From contig CP136064.1 in assembly GCA_032622095.1 (NCBI GenBank), positions 175,414,247-175,478,246 on the forward strand: 64,000 bases of DNA. The letters run 5' to 3'. This document shows, piece by piece, positions 1-11,080 of this stretch (the stretch's first letter is position 1; each line of letters opens with the position of its first letter). A model generated the notes under the pieces. That model had not been told where the DNA came from, ran no database searches, and was given only the letters and a program-made list of their open reading frames with translations. A program made the translations under genes and the position numbers. The stretch comes from Siphonodentalium dalli (taxonomy: Eukaryota > Mollusca > Scaphopoda > Gadilida > Siphonodentaliidae).

Positions 1-490
1 TCATTTTTTCTCTTGTTTTTTTTGGTTTCCAGATAGCGTGAGCTTTGGTGGTACGATTGCAAATCCCGTATTTTTGTGGATCAGTTATATGAAAATACAT
101 GTCAAGTGCGAATTTGGGTATGATCTGATGATTTTTGCCAGAGTTATGGCCCTTTTTTCAACTTAGAAAATTTGAATTTTTGGGTTTCCGGATCGCTTGT
201 TTTTATAATTTTATATACAATTTTACTACATGACTCACACTTCCAATGGTATTGGTAAAGACTAAAGTGGTATGAAATGTTTCAGTATAAACAAAGAGAG
301 TTTTGGCCTTTGTGCACTCAAAAGATATGCCTCCTGACTTTAATCGGTGGGTTTTTAGTCAACATTTCTGTACGAACTTCTTTTGGAATGGTCATATAGA
401 CCTCCTCGGATATCCGCAGTTTCGTCCATGCTTAATCCGAATTGCTACGGTCTGGGGCAAATGCCACGCGACAGCGTACCTCTTGTTACT
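1..490. repeat. Dispersed repeat, copy 1 of a pair also at 31190-31630
   Basis: Bases 1-180 and about 344-490 match 31266-31446 and 31487-31628 nearly word for word (for example GGTCATATAGACCTCC and CACGCGACAGCGTACCTC). This copy has an extra stretch of about 160 bp in the middle. The text (GAGTTATGGCCC, ACTTAGAAAATTTGAAT, TTTCCGG) belongs to the same superfamily as repeats near 3.6, 13.3 and 18 kb. The 80-codon reading frame inside is not supported as a gene because it is repeat sequence. Confidence 0.8.
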
Positions 491-1550
491 AACTAGTCCA
501 GTCCTCACAATCAGGCTATTTTTGTTTTGGCAATATCTAGCTTAGAACGACAAATTTAATTTCCAGATTCTCCTAGTACTAATTTTTATTTTGCAACATA
601 AATCTCAATTTCGGTTTATTTCAGAAGTGAACTTCTGACATAATACATTGATCACAGTCATCAGGCATATATGATAAGATTGAGTTGCAAACACCATAAG
701 CCAACATCACACATCAACTTGAAATCATGCATGTTAAACTGATGTATAACTCCAGTTCTGATAATTAACAATTTGACTGACTGACACTGGTTAATACAAT
801 TTGTTTTCAATTTCCCTGTGTGTATATGGCTGAGTTATCTCATTTAACTTCCACAAACAACACAAATATTAAAAAGATTCATAACAGAAGTTCAGAGACA
901 ATAATATAACATTTTAAGTAATGTATATATATATATAATCATACAATTTGCACAAAAAATTTGAGATTTGATTTGAGCCACGAATACCCGATTCATCGGA
1001 GTCTACCATTAACCCTTTACTATTGTCTACTATACTTTAACTAGGGTCGATTGTAGAACTTATTATCTGAACATTTGCCAAGGGATAATCACTCAACAAT
1101 GAGTATTTAGTATAGAAAGGGTTAATAAGGTAACTATTCAACAATGACAATTTAGTATAGCAAGGGTTATCCAGTCAGCAGGCCTTGAAATAATTTAGAA
1201 ATTCTCAGCATGACCTCATCTGCTATGGGAGACATATACTCAGATTGAAGTTCCCAAATGGTGAATATTGTGATGTACACCCATCAGGAACCTCGATTAT
1301 GCATGTGGCATCTGCCAATTTTGGGATATAGAAAAAACTAAACTAAAAAAGAGAATAGAATCTATGTGAAGAAGTTTCTATAAAAATTTCATGATAAAGA
1401 AACTTTTCAGAGAAGATTAGACCTAAGCACAATGCGGGATAACGTCACTAAATCCACCCTCTGGGGACCTCATTCTGCAAAGGATAGGCACACTAAATTC
1501 AGGCCAGTTATTTCATGGCTTGCCAATCAAAGCACTGGCCTCGTAGAGGT
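491..1550. other. AT-rich non-coding stretch
   Basis: No reading frame, splice-bounded exon or RNA gene was recognised. Two short related segments near 1075-1105 and 1125-1160 (AACAATGA..TTTAGTATAG.AAGGGTTA) look like a degenerate local duplication. Bases around 1440-1500 resemble 4430-4480 (GGACCTCATTCT..AA), so this is also old repeat. Confidence 0.4.
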
Positions 1551-1790
1551 AATAATAATAATAATAATTGATCCAATTATATAGCGCATTCCACAGTTAA
1601 TTTATTTCAATGCGCTTTACAACAATTGTTACCCAGCCATATGGCATGACACCATTGCCTGTCCCATCCTTCAATCGGGAAGCAACCCAGCGTTGCAACG
1701 AAAATGTGCCCATATCAGGATTTCATAGCGACAATATCCGTCGACTCCCCACCGAGTACTTTCTTAATGGATGAATGGTGCGAAGAAGTC
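1551..1790. repeat. (AAT)n microsatellite plus dispersed repeat with AGCGC/GCGCTTTAC ends
   Basis: A short run of AAT units is followed by ATATAGCGCATTCCACAG and AATGCGCTTTACAAC. This combination is a recurrent short-repeat motif in marine invertebrate and fish genomes as I recall them. I cannot name the family from this one copy. Confidence 0.4.
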
Positions 1791-2013
1791 ACAGTACGAG
1801 CAACTTTAGTCACAACTAGGTGTGAGATTTGAATAGCGCACAACAAGGAAGCTCAGCAATACACTGTCAAGTCTCAAACTCATATCTCTGTGTTAACATC
1901 AACTTTAACCCAAACACTATTACCACTTGGCCACCGACCTCGGTCACCATAGCACCAATGATAGCACGAGAGAATGTATAACTACCTTATTACTGTTTTC
2001 TCGTTTTCTACAG

Positions 2014-2168
2014 GAATGTGCTAATAATTTGAAGTTGTTGCCTAACATTGAGAGAGAAGCCATCAGTATGTACTTGTCCATAGAGCTGCTGAGTATAGTG
2101 GAAAAGCTTCACCAATGTCAGATTATACACGGAGACATCAAACCCGACAACTCCCTGCTGCTCAAACT
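2014..2168 (+). CDS. BUB1: Isolated exon of a BUB1-type mitotic checkpoint kinase
   Basis: BUB1 is the spindle-checkpoint serine/threonine kinase of kinetochores. The exon has a textbook acceptor (tttctacag, ending 2013) and donor (GTAAGT at 2169). It starts in phase 0 and ends after two bases of a codon. Its 51 codons end in IIHGDIKPDNSLLLK, which matches the catalytic loop of the BUB1 kinase domain (HGDIKPDN, with catalytic Asp and metal-binding Asn). It is preceded by a helix resembling the BUB1 helix before that loop. BUBR1 is a pseudokinase lacking this loop, so BUB1 fits better. I found no partner exons upstream to base 1 or downstream before the next gene. Joining it to the exon at 6911 creates a stop at once, so it is not part of that gene. 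It may belong to a gene with very long introns or be an orphaned duplicate. Confidence 0.72.
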
Positions 2169-2295
2169 GTAAGTTTGAGACATACTCCAAAGAAATATAT
2201 GTGAAACATTACAAATTATTCATAAGGCCAAAAAAGTTACTTCATTCTCAGGCATCGCTGCATTGAATTAAATGGCCTCACATTGGACATTTATT

Positions 2296-3560
2296 GTCCC
2301 CCGTAAAATTTATTTTCGGGGGACTATTGTAATCAGCTCCGTCCGTGCGTCCGTCCGTGCATCCGTCCGTCCGGAGTTATAACTCCAGTAATGATCATCC
2401 AATTTTATTGAAACTTGGTATGTATGTGTCTCAACCACGCGGACAGGTGATCTGCAATTCTGGGTTTGATCCGAAATTCTTTTATGGAGTCATTTCCCTT
2501 TTTTCAACTTTTTAGTCAGAGTTTTTCAAAAACTCGACTTATGGTTTGGCGAGGGACGGTTGGCGGTCGGGCGGGCGGGCGGACCTAAAGAATGCCTTAT
2601 AACTTTGACATTTGTGAACGGATTCAAAAAAATTTTGGTATGGCAGTTACTCCCAATGACTATTTACTGCCTGTGAAAATGGGTCATGTCCGAACTTTTT
2701 TACAAGAGTTATCCATCTTAGATGGTTTTTAGTTAAGTTTTTCACCGATAGCGCGATAACTCACGCAAATATTAACCAATTTCAACAATATTTGGTATAT
2801 GAGACTCTTGCAACAATATCTCGGACGAGTTCGAAAACCAGGTTTGTCCAAAAAAAATTCGCGGAGTTTTGGGTCTTAGTTTGTCTATTTTTAGCAATTT
2901 TATCACCGTTAGCGCGATAACTCGATGAAATATTAACTGATTTCAACAATATTTGGTATGTGAGTCTCCTGCAACAATATCTCGGACGAGTTCGAAAACC
3001 AGGTTTGTCCGAGTTGTTTTCGCGGAGTTATGGGTCTTAGTTTGTCTATTTTTAGCAATGTTATCACCGTTAGCGTGATAACTCGATGAAATATTAACCG
3101 ATCTCAACAATATTTGGTGTACGAGTGTCCTGCAACAATATCTCGGACGAGTTCGAAAACCAGGTTTGTCCAAATTTTTTTCGCGGAGTTATGGGTCTTA
3201 GTTTGTCTATTTTTAGCAATTTTATCACTGTTAGCACGATAACTCGATGAAATATTAACCGATTTAAACAATATTTGGTATATGAGTCTATTGCAACAAT
3301 ATCTTTGACGAGTTCGAAAACCTGGTTTGTCCGAATTTTTTTTCCGGATTTATGGGTCTTAGTTTGTCTAATTTAATCACAATTTTATCACCGTTCGTGC
3401 GATAACTCAATGAAATATTAACGGATTCAATTGATATTTGGTATATAGGTCTATTGCAATAATATACCACCATCCAACTTTTTTTCCCGGGGGTTGTGCA
3501 CCTTATTGGCAGAAGTTTGGTTCGACTGCCAAAAAACTCGACAAAAGCATCTTAGATGCG
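2296..3560. repeat. CCCCCG-hairpin dispersed repeat carrying a ~161-bp tandem array
   Basis: The copy opens with a short hairpin of C and G runs (GTCCCCCG..CGGGGGAC, 2296-2324), then GTCCGTCCG-type sequence. From about 2740 to 3480 a unit repeats four to five times. The word GCGATAACTC recurs about every 161 bp and GACGAGTTCGAAAACCAGG recurs with it. Open frames at 2943-3473 are translations of this array. A second member starts at 33935. Confidence 0.8.
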
Positions 3561-4330
3561 TACCCCTTGTTTTGTACTTTTTCGGTTTCCGGATGATATC
3601 TCAAGTTTGGATTCTTTAATTGCAAATACCATTTTTATGTGGATCAGTCATATCAAGATACAGGTTTAATTTTGAATTTGAGTTTGATCCAATGATTTTT
3701 CCTCGAGTAATGGTCTTTTTTGGACTTAGAAAATTCAATTTTCTTCTTTTTTCTTTGGTTTCCGGATGACAACTCAAGTTTGGACTGTTCAATTGATAAT
3801 TCCGCTTTTTTTTTGTGAGTCATTGATATCAAAGTACAGGTAAAGTTCGAATTTGAGTTTGATCCGATGAATTTTCTCAGAGTTATGGGCTTTTCGACTT
3901 GGAAAATTCAATTTTTCTTGTTTTTTCTTTTGTTTCCGGATGATAACTCAAGTTTGGATTGTTTAATTGGAAATTTGAGTTTGATCCAATGATTTTTCGC
4001 AGAATTTGTGGGCTTTTCAACTTCGAAAATTAGTTTTTTCTCATTTTCTGTATTAGGGTACCTTCATGGTGTAATCAACTCCTCCTATAGCTTTGATTGT
4101 AGATATTTGAAACTTCAGAGTGTTGTTACCCACATATTGGAGATGTGCAACATGTATATAGATGACGGAAAATTATTTCTTTACGGAATTATAAACCCTT
4201 TCGACTTAGAACATTTCAACATTTTTTTTAATTTCTTTAACAAAGCGGCGTCGACTTGCCATGTTTTCGGGGGACACTGTGGTCAGCCGAACTTTTATTG
4301 GTATGGATGTGCCCTGGTTTGGTGACCGGA
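3561..4330. repeat. Dispersed repeats of the GGATGATAACTCAAGTTTGGAT superfamily
   Basis: Three degenerate tandem blocks carry TTTCCGGATGATA.CTCAAGTTTGGA, followed by a piece (4050-4290) that matches 34010-34300 (GGTACCTTCATGGTGTAATC, ATTGGAGATGTG). It ends near TTTTCGGGGGACACTG, an end shared with copies near 12.03 and 34.43 kb. The 105-codon frame here is repeat-derived. Confidence 0.7.
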
Positions 4331-5290
4331 TTCAGATTTGTTCAAATGGGATATTTTTTTGGAAATGAGGTCCTCAGAGGGCGAATTTGTTGATGCTATT
4401 CCACCTTGGGGAATAGTTTCATTAAATTCACCTTTTGTGGACCTCATTCTACAAAGTTCAGACACACTAAATTTATACAGAGTTGGCTGTTCCAATACTA
4501 TTTTCTTAATCACCACTTATCCAGGTGAAATCTTACCCTATTGGATATTGGGGTGTATATTGATTTTACTAGATGAATGGATATCATAGATGGGGGTTCA
4601 CATTTGTTCTAATAGGGGCAGAGATGAGAGATTTAACTCTCCTCTATCCTGTTTGGCATTGGTATAATATTTATTTCTAGGTAGCCTGGGTGGGGTAATG
4701 TTTGAGGAAATGGGGGGGGAGGAGTGTAGAGGGGGTGGCGTTTTGACCCCCCACTTTGATCAAAATTTAAACAGTTGAAAATTCCATGCCTGATACAACA
4801 TTAGTTGCAAATTAGATGTTCACACCAAAAATATGTTAGAATTGTTCTCATAGTTTGGTTTGATTTCCTTTGGCGCGGGCTACAGGTCGTACCTTTGGTC
4901 TGATCTTTATGAAATTTGTCATGAATGTTGACATTGACATGTAGATGGGCTGATATTAGACCTAATATCAAATCCACCAAGTAATATCCTTTATGAGTCT
5001 GGGGTGTATTCAATCAGATTATAGCTTTTTGGTTCCAATTTTAATTCTTTATTCTCCTGACCTATTATTATAATACATAGGTATCGAGACAACATTTGTA
5101 CACTATTTGCATATATTATGGTACATATATATACATATTATAAATAAATTGAAATAAACACATTATAACTAATAATAATATCATTGTTATATATACCACT
5201 AAGGCCAAAACAAAATGAATGCGTGTTTCCCGTAACCCGACCGACCGACCGTCTTCAAAACCCCCCGACCCAAGTTCATTTTATTGGTTT
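4331..5290. other. Non-coding, with a fragment of the AGCTCAAC tandem family
   Basis: Bases 4335-4500 contain two related ~90-bp pieces around GAGG.CCTCA and CTCATTCT. Bases about 4840-4960 match the ~160-bp monomer of the family at 7148 (GCGGGCTACAGGTCGTACCT, CATTGACATGTAGATGGG). No gene was seen. Confidence 0.5.
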
Positions 5291-5292
5291 TA

Positions 5293-5775
5293 AAGGTACT
5301 CAATCCGATCAGAGGGTCCCCATCTCAACAGATTCCAACAACATCAATCCGATCAGAGGGGTCCTATATTACTATTTCTTTGGCTTTTAGGGTAAAAAAT
5401 ATTTGATTCGAGTCGAGGAACCCATCAAACAAAGCTCAGAGTTATTAGATATTGATTTTTGAAATTTGTTATTTTCTTGAGATGAGTACTAATAATTGCC
5501 TTCAACTTTGTAATCTGCTCGAGATGTGTACATCAAAACACTATTCAAACAGACAAGGATGGATAACTCTAAAATCAAGTGGTAATAATAACGCAATTTT
5601 GACTGTGTTCTGGGAATGAAAGTATTCCCGATAATGAAAAGTATTAGATTTCTAAAATCGATATCTAAAAAATCTGAGCTTTGATGGGTGGCTTCCTCGA
5701 CTTGAATCAAATATTTTTGACCCCCGAAGCCATTGAAATAGTAATTGAGAGGAGTTTTATCGGATTGAGTACCTT
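5293..5775. mobile_element. MITE, TA-flanked, AAGGTACTCAATCCGAT family, copy 1
   Basis: The ends read AAGGTACTCAATCCGAT and its inverted complement, and TA dinucleotides flank both sides (5291-5292, 5776-5777). Inside, a second inverted layer (TTTGATTCGAGTCGAGGAA / TTCCTCGACTTGAATCAAA) makes the whole element foldable. Length is 483 bp with no transposase. TA target duplication plus terminal inverted repeats fits a Tc1/mariner-type non-autonomous element. Other copies are at 27609, 29999 and 38500. Confidence 0.88.
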
Positions 5776-6910
5776 TAAATAAAAAAATCATCTATAAACC
5801 GACCGACCACACTGATAACCAAACTATGTACGTGTGGTTCCATTTTATCTGATTGATTCACCTAGCGAGATAAATAATATCTGATATATTTATATGTTTT
5901 TTGCAAAGCCGGAAGTGGAAGATCACAAGTTATCGTTCCTCTTTGCTGGCCAGAAGCACTTGTTTGTGTTGATATGGAGTATCAGTATTTATATTAAATA
6001 TGGATGTTCTCCGAAGGTTGATTCGAACCGAAATTTGAATGCGGGAACAAGTTCATCTCAACGATGGCGGTTGCATATGCTGTGGGAAAAAAACCCACAT
6101 CTCTTAAAAAACATTGCACTGCCTAGGACAGTTTTCCCCATTTCTATTGATTGTTCCAATGCAGGGCTGATGCCTGTTGTGGCCTAGCCACATGACAAGG
6201 CAGTGTCTGTTTCAGGTTTATTAAAGTAATTTTAGTAAACTGTCTACTGTTATCTGTTTTATATGTTTCCCCATTTTGTTTTGGCCTAATGGGACTATTT
6301 GTTTATAGCAATACTTGGCTTAGAAGTGTAGATATAAATTTATGCACAAATACACACACCGTTATATATCAATTTATCAATAATGTATATGCCTTATATA
6401 TAAGGCAGCACGTCAAGTTATCTTTATAATACCGCATGGAGTATTATAACCATTATCATTCAATATTCGATAGTTCGCGGTTTAAAATTTTTAAGAAAAT
6501 CACATATTCGTCATATTAGCTTGTAGAATTTTTCTGATTAAATAGTTTACTCATATTGTGATTGTATTTGGGCATTTGTCTGAAAACGTTATTAATAAAC
6601 GGCGCCTGGCTTTAGAAGGTAGTGGAAGATGCAAAATTGTGGTTGCAATGGTGAATATAATACTAGAATTTCAATTATATTGGGGTGTGGTGGAGGTTGT
6701 CCAAGCTGGTTTGATGTTGTCCGAAGCGAAAAGTAACTTAAAACTAACTCAATCTGACAACAAGCCTCCAGGTTTAACGGACATTTCTTAACTCGGGATG
6801 TTATCTTGAATTAATTTTTATCATAAAGTTTTATTGAAGACATTTCACACACAAGCACATATTACCGATATATCATATCATAATGCTGATCGATGTTATT
6901 TGAATTGCAG
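5776..6910. other. Non-coding region before the HECT-like gene
   Basis: No protein family was recognised in the open frames here (5894-6187, 6558-6791). Because the exon at 6911 is preceded by a splice acceptor, an untranslated first exon and promoter of the HECT-like gene should lie in or upstream of this stretch. I cannot place them. Confidence 0.35.
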
Positions 6911-6994
6911 ATAAGGATGAAACCCGAACTAGAAGAATTTCTATCAAAAAGAGGGATTGTCCCTGATGTTATCAGGAAAATGGAGGATGAGAAG
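6911..6994 (+). CDS. HECT-like E3 ligase gene, exon 1 of the coding part
   Basis: This 84-base exon lies between an acceptor (tgaattgcag, ending 6910) and a donor (GTGAAT at 6995). It is open throughout and ends in phase 0, which matches the phase-0 start of the exon at 14970. The likely start codon is ATG at 6917, giving MKPELEEFLSKRG as the N terminus. Together with the first ~40 residues of the next exon it forms a short helical module (EEFLSKRGIVPDVIRKM, then EQIVQTMSEEDLSLFIPKFG, then DRIAVRQFC). It resembles the SAM-like N termini of fish and invertebrate HECT-domain proteins as I remember them. Two further in-frame codons precede the ATG, so an upstream start in another exon is possible. 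It is too short for ORF callers and was found by reading splice sites. Confidence 0.8.
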
Positions 6995-7147
6995 GTGAAT
7001 ATATGTATTTTTCTGGTGACAAACGTGGCAGACCCAATGAATTGAAAATTTCATGACAATATGTAACTAAATTATAGGGTTCAGTAGTTCAATCGTTCAC
7101 ATTATATCATCGTCTTTTGTATGGGGCGCCGTTCCTCTATTTATCCC

Positions 7148-9745
7148 TTATTAGCTCAACTTTACTTTGTAAAGATTGAGCTATTGCCATGGCTTTGTCG
7201 TCCGTCGTCCGTGTGTTCGTGTGTACGTAAGGCGTCAACAATGCAGGCTACAGGTCGTACCTTTGGTCGGATCATTAAGAAATTTGTCATAGCTGTTGAC
7301 ATCAACATTTAGACCAGAATGATTAATTTTGGGGTCATTCGGAAAATAAACATGGCCGCCAGTGGCCATCTTGGATTTCAAAATTTAATCCATTAGCACG
7401 GGCTATAGTGTCATAGCTGTTGACATCAACATTTAGACCAGAATGATTAATTTTGGGGTCATTTGGCCAAAAAACATGGCCGCCAGCAGCCATCTTGTAT
7501 TTTACTCTTTGTATGACTAAATCCTTTAGCACGGGCTACAGGTCGTACCTTTAGTCTGATCATCATAAAATTTGTCATGGCTGTTGAAATTGGAATGTAG
7601 ATGGGAACGAGTCATTTTGGGGTCATTCGGACAAAAAACATGGCCGCCAGTGGCCATCTTGGATTTCAAAATGTAATCCATTAGCACGGGCCACAGGTCG
7701 TACTGTTCGTCTGATCATCATAAAATTTGTCATGGATGATAATATTGACATGTAGATGGGAACGAGTAATTTTGGCGTTAATCGGCCAAAAAACATGGCC
7801 GCCAGCAGGCATCTTGGATTTTACTCTTTGTATGACTAAATTCTTTAGCACGGGCTGCAGGTTGTACCTTTAGTCTGATCATCATAAAATTTTTCATGGA
7901 TATTAACAATGACATGTAGATGGGAACGAGTAATTTTGGGGTCATTCGGCCAAAAAACATGGTCGCCAGCAGCCATCTTGGATTTTACTCTTTGTATGAC
8001 TAAATCCTTTAGCACGGGCTGCAGGTCGTACCTTTAGTCTGATCATCATAAAATTTGTCAAGAATGTTAATAATCACATGTAGATGGGAACGAGTCATTT
8101 TGGGGTCATTCGGCCGAAAAACATGGCCGCCAACAGCCAACTTGGATTTTACTCTTTGTATGACTAAATCCTTTAGCACGGGCTACAGGTCGTACCTTTA
8201 GGTAGCAGTACACGATTTCACGGGTTGTAGGTCGTCTGAAAAATAGAAATATAAGTATCTGGGGGGCATAACGGCCAGTGTAGCCTGTGTTAACTGTGTC
8301 ATTACTGGTTTGAAGGTTTATTTATTTTACAAAACTGGGAAAGTTCTCAAAAAAGTGAAAAATTTGGATACGCAACAGGGTTTTCGTATTCAGTGAAGGC
8401 CAACTCTGTGTTATTGATTACAGGAAAATAGCCCGATTTCTCTCCCCTGAATTCTGTCATCTGGGCTCGCAAGACTTTTTTTTCAAATTGATACGATAAC
8501 TTTTTTTCTATTTCAAATATTTCTCAGCTCTAGCATAGCTCTATCAGGTGGAAGAATCTTATTTACTGACATTCGCTCTATCATGGTCTGTTTTTGGGTT
8601 GAAAATGGCCAATTTGAGTAAAAAAAAATGGGTAAAATTGAGCGGTTCGTGTGTGCTAACCAAGGGGCATAACTCAATGACAAACTGTACGAAGAACCAA
8701 AAGTACATTTATATGATTACACCTAAAATTTCTGTCGAAATTAAAACATGCTCGATTGGATATATGCCAACGATAATGGCTTAGCATTGATTTGAAGTAC
8801 AGTAACCCCTCCCAGGTTGGCAAAATTGCTGGAAATCGTGTATTGCTACCTTAGTCTGATCATCATAAAATTTGTCATGAATGTTAATAATGACATGTAG
8901 ATGGGAACGAGTCATTTTGGGGTCATTCGTCCCAAAAACATGGCTGCCAGCAGCCATCTTGGATTTTACTCTTTGTATGACTAAATCCTTTAGCACGGGC
9001 TACAGGTTGTACATTTAGTCTGATCATCATAAAATTTGTCATGGCTGTTGAAATTGGAATGTAGATGGGAACGAGTCATTTTGGGGTCATTCGGACAAAA
9101 AACATGGCCGCCAGCAGCCATCTTGCATTTAAAAATTTAATCCATTAGCACGGGCCACAGTTCGTACTGTTCGTCTGATCATCATGAAATTTGTCATGGA
9201 TGTTAATATTGACATGTAGATGGGAACGAGTAATTTTGGGGTCAATCGGCCAAAAAACATGGTCGCCAGCAGCCATCTTCGATTTTACTCTTTGTATGAC
9301 TAAATCCTTTAGCACGGGCTACATGTTGTACCTTTAGTCTGATCATCATAAAATTTGTCATGAATATTAATAATGACATGTAGATGGAAACAAGTCATTT
9401 TGGGGTCATTCAGCCAAAAAACATGGCCGCCAGCAGCCATCTTTGATTTTACTCTTTGTATGACTAAATTTTTAGCACGGGCTACAGGTCGTACCTTTAG
9501 TCTGATCGTCATAAAATTTGTCATGGATATTAACGATGACATGTAGATGGGAACGACTCATTTTGGGGTCATTCGGCCGAAAACATGGCCGCCAGTAGCC
9601 ATCTTGGATTTTACTTTTCTCTTCATGTCTATAAACTAGTATTAGACATTCAACTTTCCACATTCCTAATCGCTCCATTGACTGTAATACATTAAATTAT
9701 TCCCTTTCCAAGTTGAGCTACAGTGTCATTGACACTTTCATTTAC
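7148..9745. repeat. AGCTCAAC element with ~160-bp tandem monomers (largest copy)
   Basis: The element opens with TTAGCTCAACTTTACTTTG and closes with CCAAGTTGAGCTACAGTGTC, so the outermost bases (AGCTCAACTT/AAGTTGAGCT) are an inverted pair. Between them a monomer of about 156-165 bp repeats roughly 13 times. Each holds GCACGGGCTACAGGTCGTAC, TTTGTCATGG, GACATGTAGATGGGAACGAG and ACATGGCCGCCAGCAGCCAT. A MITE interrupts one monomer (8201-8850). The element lies inside intron 1 of the HECT-like gene. All reading frames in it are periodic artefacts. Confidence 0.9.
8201..8850. mobile_element. Harbinger-like MITE inserted in the tandem array
   Basis: Terminal inverted repeats GGTAGCARTACACGATTTC (19 bp, one mismatch) are flanked by TTA on both sides (8198-8200 and 8851-8853). 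Removing the 650-bp insert restores the array monomer text CGTACCTTTAGTCTGATC exactly. A 3-bp TTA duplication is the signature of PIF/Harbinger elements, so the class is inferred from that. No transposase is encoded. Confidence 0.85.
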
Positions 9746-9749
9746 ATGT

Positions 9750-10025
9750 ATCTCCAATTCATCTCTAAATCACTCACTGAATCACTAGCAGATCTCTCTT
9801 AATTCAATAGCCGTCCTTTTTTATTAGCCGATATCTCTAAATCACTAGCAGATATCTGTTAATTCACAGGATATATCTCTAAATAGGCATGATTTAGAGA
9901 TATCTCTTAATACAGCTATGAGATATCTCTAAATCATTTGGAGATATCTTGTCAATTAACAAGGATATATCTTTTAGTCATTTAGAGATATCTTTTTAAT
10001 GCTGTCGAATTTGAGATATCTCTTC
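9750..10025. repeat. Cluster of GATATC palindromes in direct and inverted repeats
   Basis: Within about 220 bp the words GATATCTCTAAATCA and its complement TGATTTAGAGATATC occur repeatedly in both orientations, with about seven GATATC sites plus GATATATC variants. The spacing is irregular (15-35 bp). No coding capacity was seen. Confidence 0.7.
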
Positions 10026-10231
10026 ATGATCGAGTATATTAAGAATTTGTTTTGTCAGCCATTATTTGTTGAGAGAATATTTTATGGGTTTATTTGGTTG
10101 TGACAGAAGGCAGAACACACACTATTTTGGAGTGTGTGCAGCAGAACCTGTTCAATGCACAAAAGGAGAAAAATGGCTGAAACCTGAAATTAGTGTTCAG
10201 GCAGGTTCAGGTCTGTAAAACCCTATTAAAT

Positions 10232-11080
10232 TTTGGCACTTTTTATACGTCCTTTTGAAAAAAGGTCGTATTATATTATCAGTCTGTCCGAATGTCGAGC
10301 CATCCGTCTGTTAACATTTTTTGTGTCCGATCTTATAACTCCAGTTTGGATTATTTAAACTGAACCAAAATTGGTATGTGTATTTCCAAGCTACCGATAC
10401 AGGTCAAGTTCGAATATGGGTTCTGTCCAATTATTTTTACATGAGTTACGGCCCTATTTCGAGTTAGAATTTGATCGTCAGTTAACATTTTTGGATTCCG
10501 ACCGATAAAGCCAGTTTGGATTATTTAATCTGAACTAAAGTTGGTACTGTACACACCCGTCAGTAAGCCCATCCTCGAAGATAAGCCCAGTCTGTGTTTT
10601 AACCCTAAACAAAACATGGGCTGGTCCTCGTGGATAAGCCCACCCCTATTTTTGAGCTCTTGGAAGGTGAATAGAATCATGTCTTTCTATCCTGTAGAAT
10701 AGGAGAAGATACTCAAGCACATCTGTGCTTTTATAATTTGTCCAGTTTCTTAAATAATAAAGATGTATAATAGTATACACTGTGTTAATGTTGTTCTGAA
10801 TTATATACATCTTATTCTATTCTTAGTTGTTGGGTCAGTCAAAGAGGTTTCAAAATTTCAAATCAATAAAATCAAAGGATGTGCCACTTATTGTTCACAC
10901 CTCTATCAGATTAAATCCAATGGGATGTGGAGTAATGACTTAGTGTTTTTGTAAGATCCTTTGATAATGCAGAAGTGTATGACGGGTGTATACAGTGTGT
11001 ATTTTCCAGCTAACGGTACAGGTCAAGTTCGAATATGGGTTCCTTCCAATTATTTTTACATCAGTTACGGGGCCCTTTTT
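10232..11080. repeat. TATACGCCCTTTTGAAAAAAGG family repeat, interrupted
   Basis: The start TTTTATACGTCCTTTTGAAAAA, with GGTCGTATTATATTA, matches copies at 13025 and 17826. The text breaks at TTGGTA (10545) and resumes at TGTGTATTTTCC (10996), because a MITE is inserted there (see 10547-10995). Confidence 0.75.
10547..10995. mobile_element. MITE with CTGTAYACACCCGTCA ends
   Basis: The inverted ends CTGTACACACCCGTCA and TGACGGGTGTATACAG (one mismatch) enclose 449 bp. The host repeat reads TTGGTA-TGTGTATTT across the gap, as in its uninterrupted neighbour copy at 10371. I could not settle the target duplication. No transposase is present. Confidence 0.7.

Noticed and set aside
2008-2190. Minus-strand frame opposite the BUB1 exon
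   Set aside because: Shadow frame; the plus strand has both splice signals and a recognisable kinase loop.
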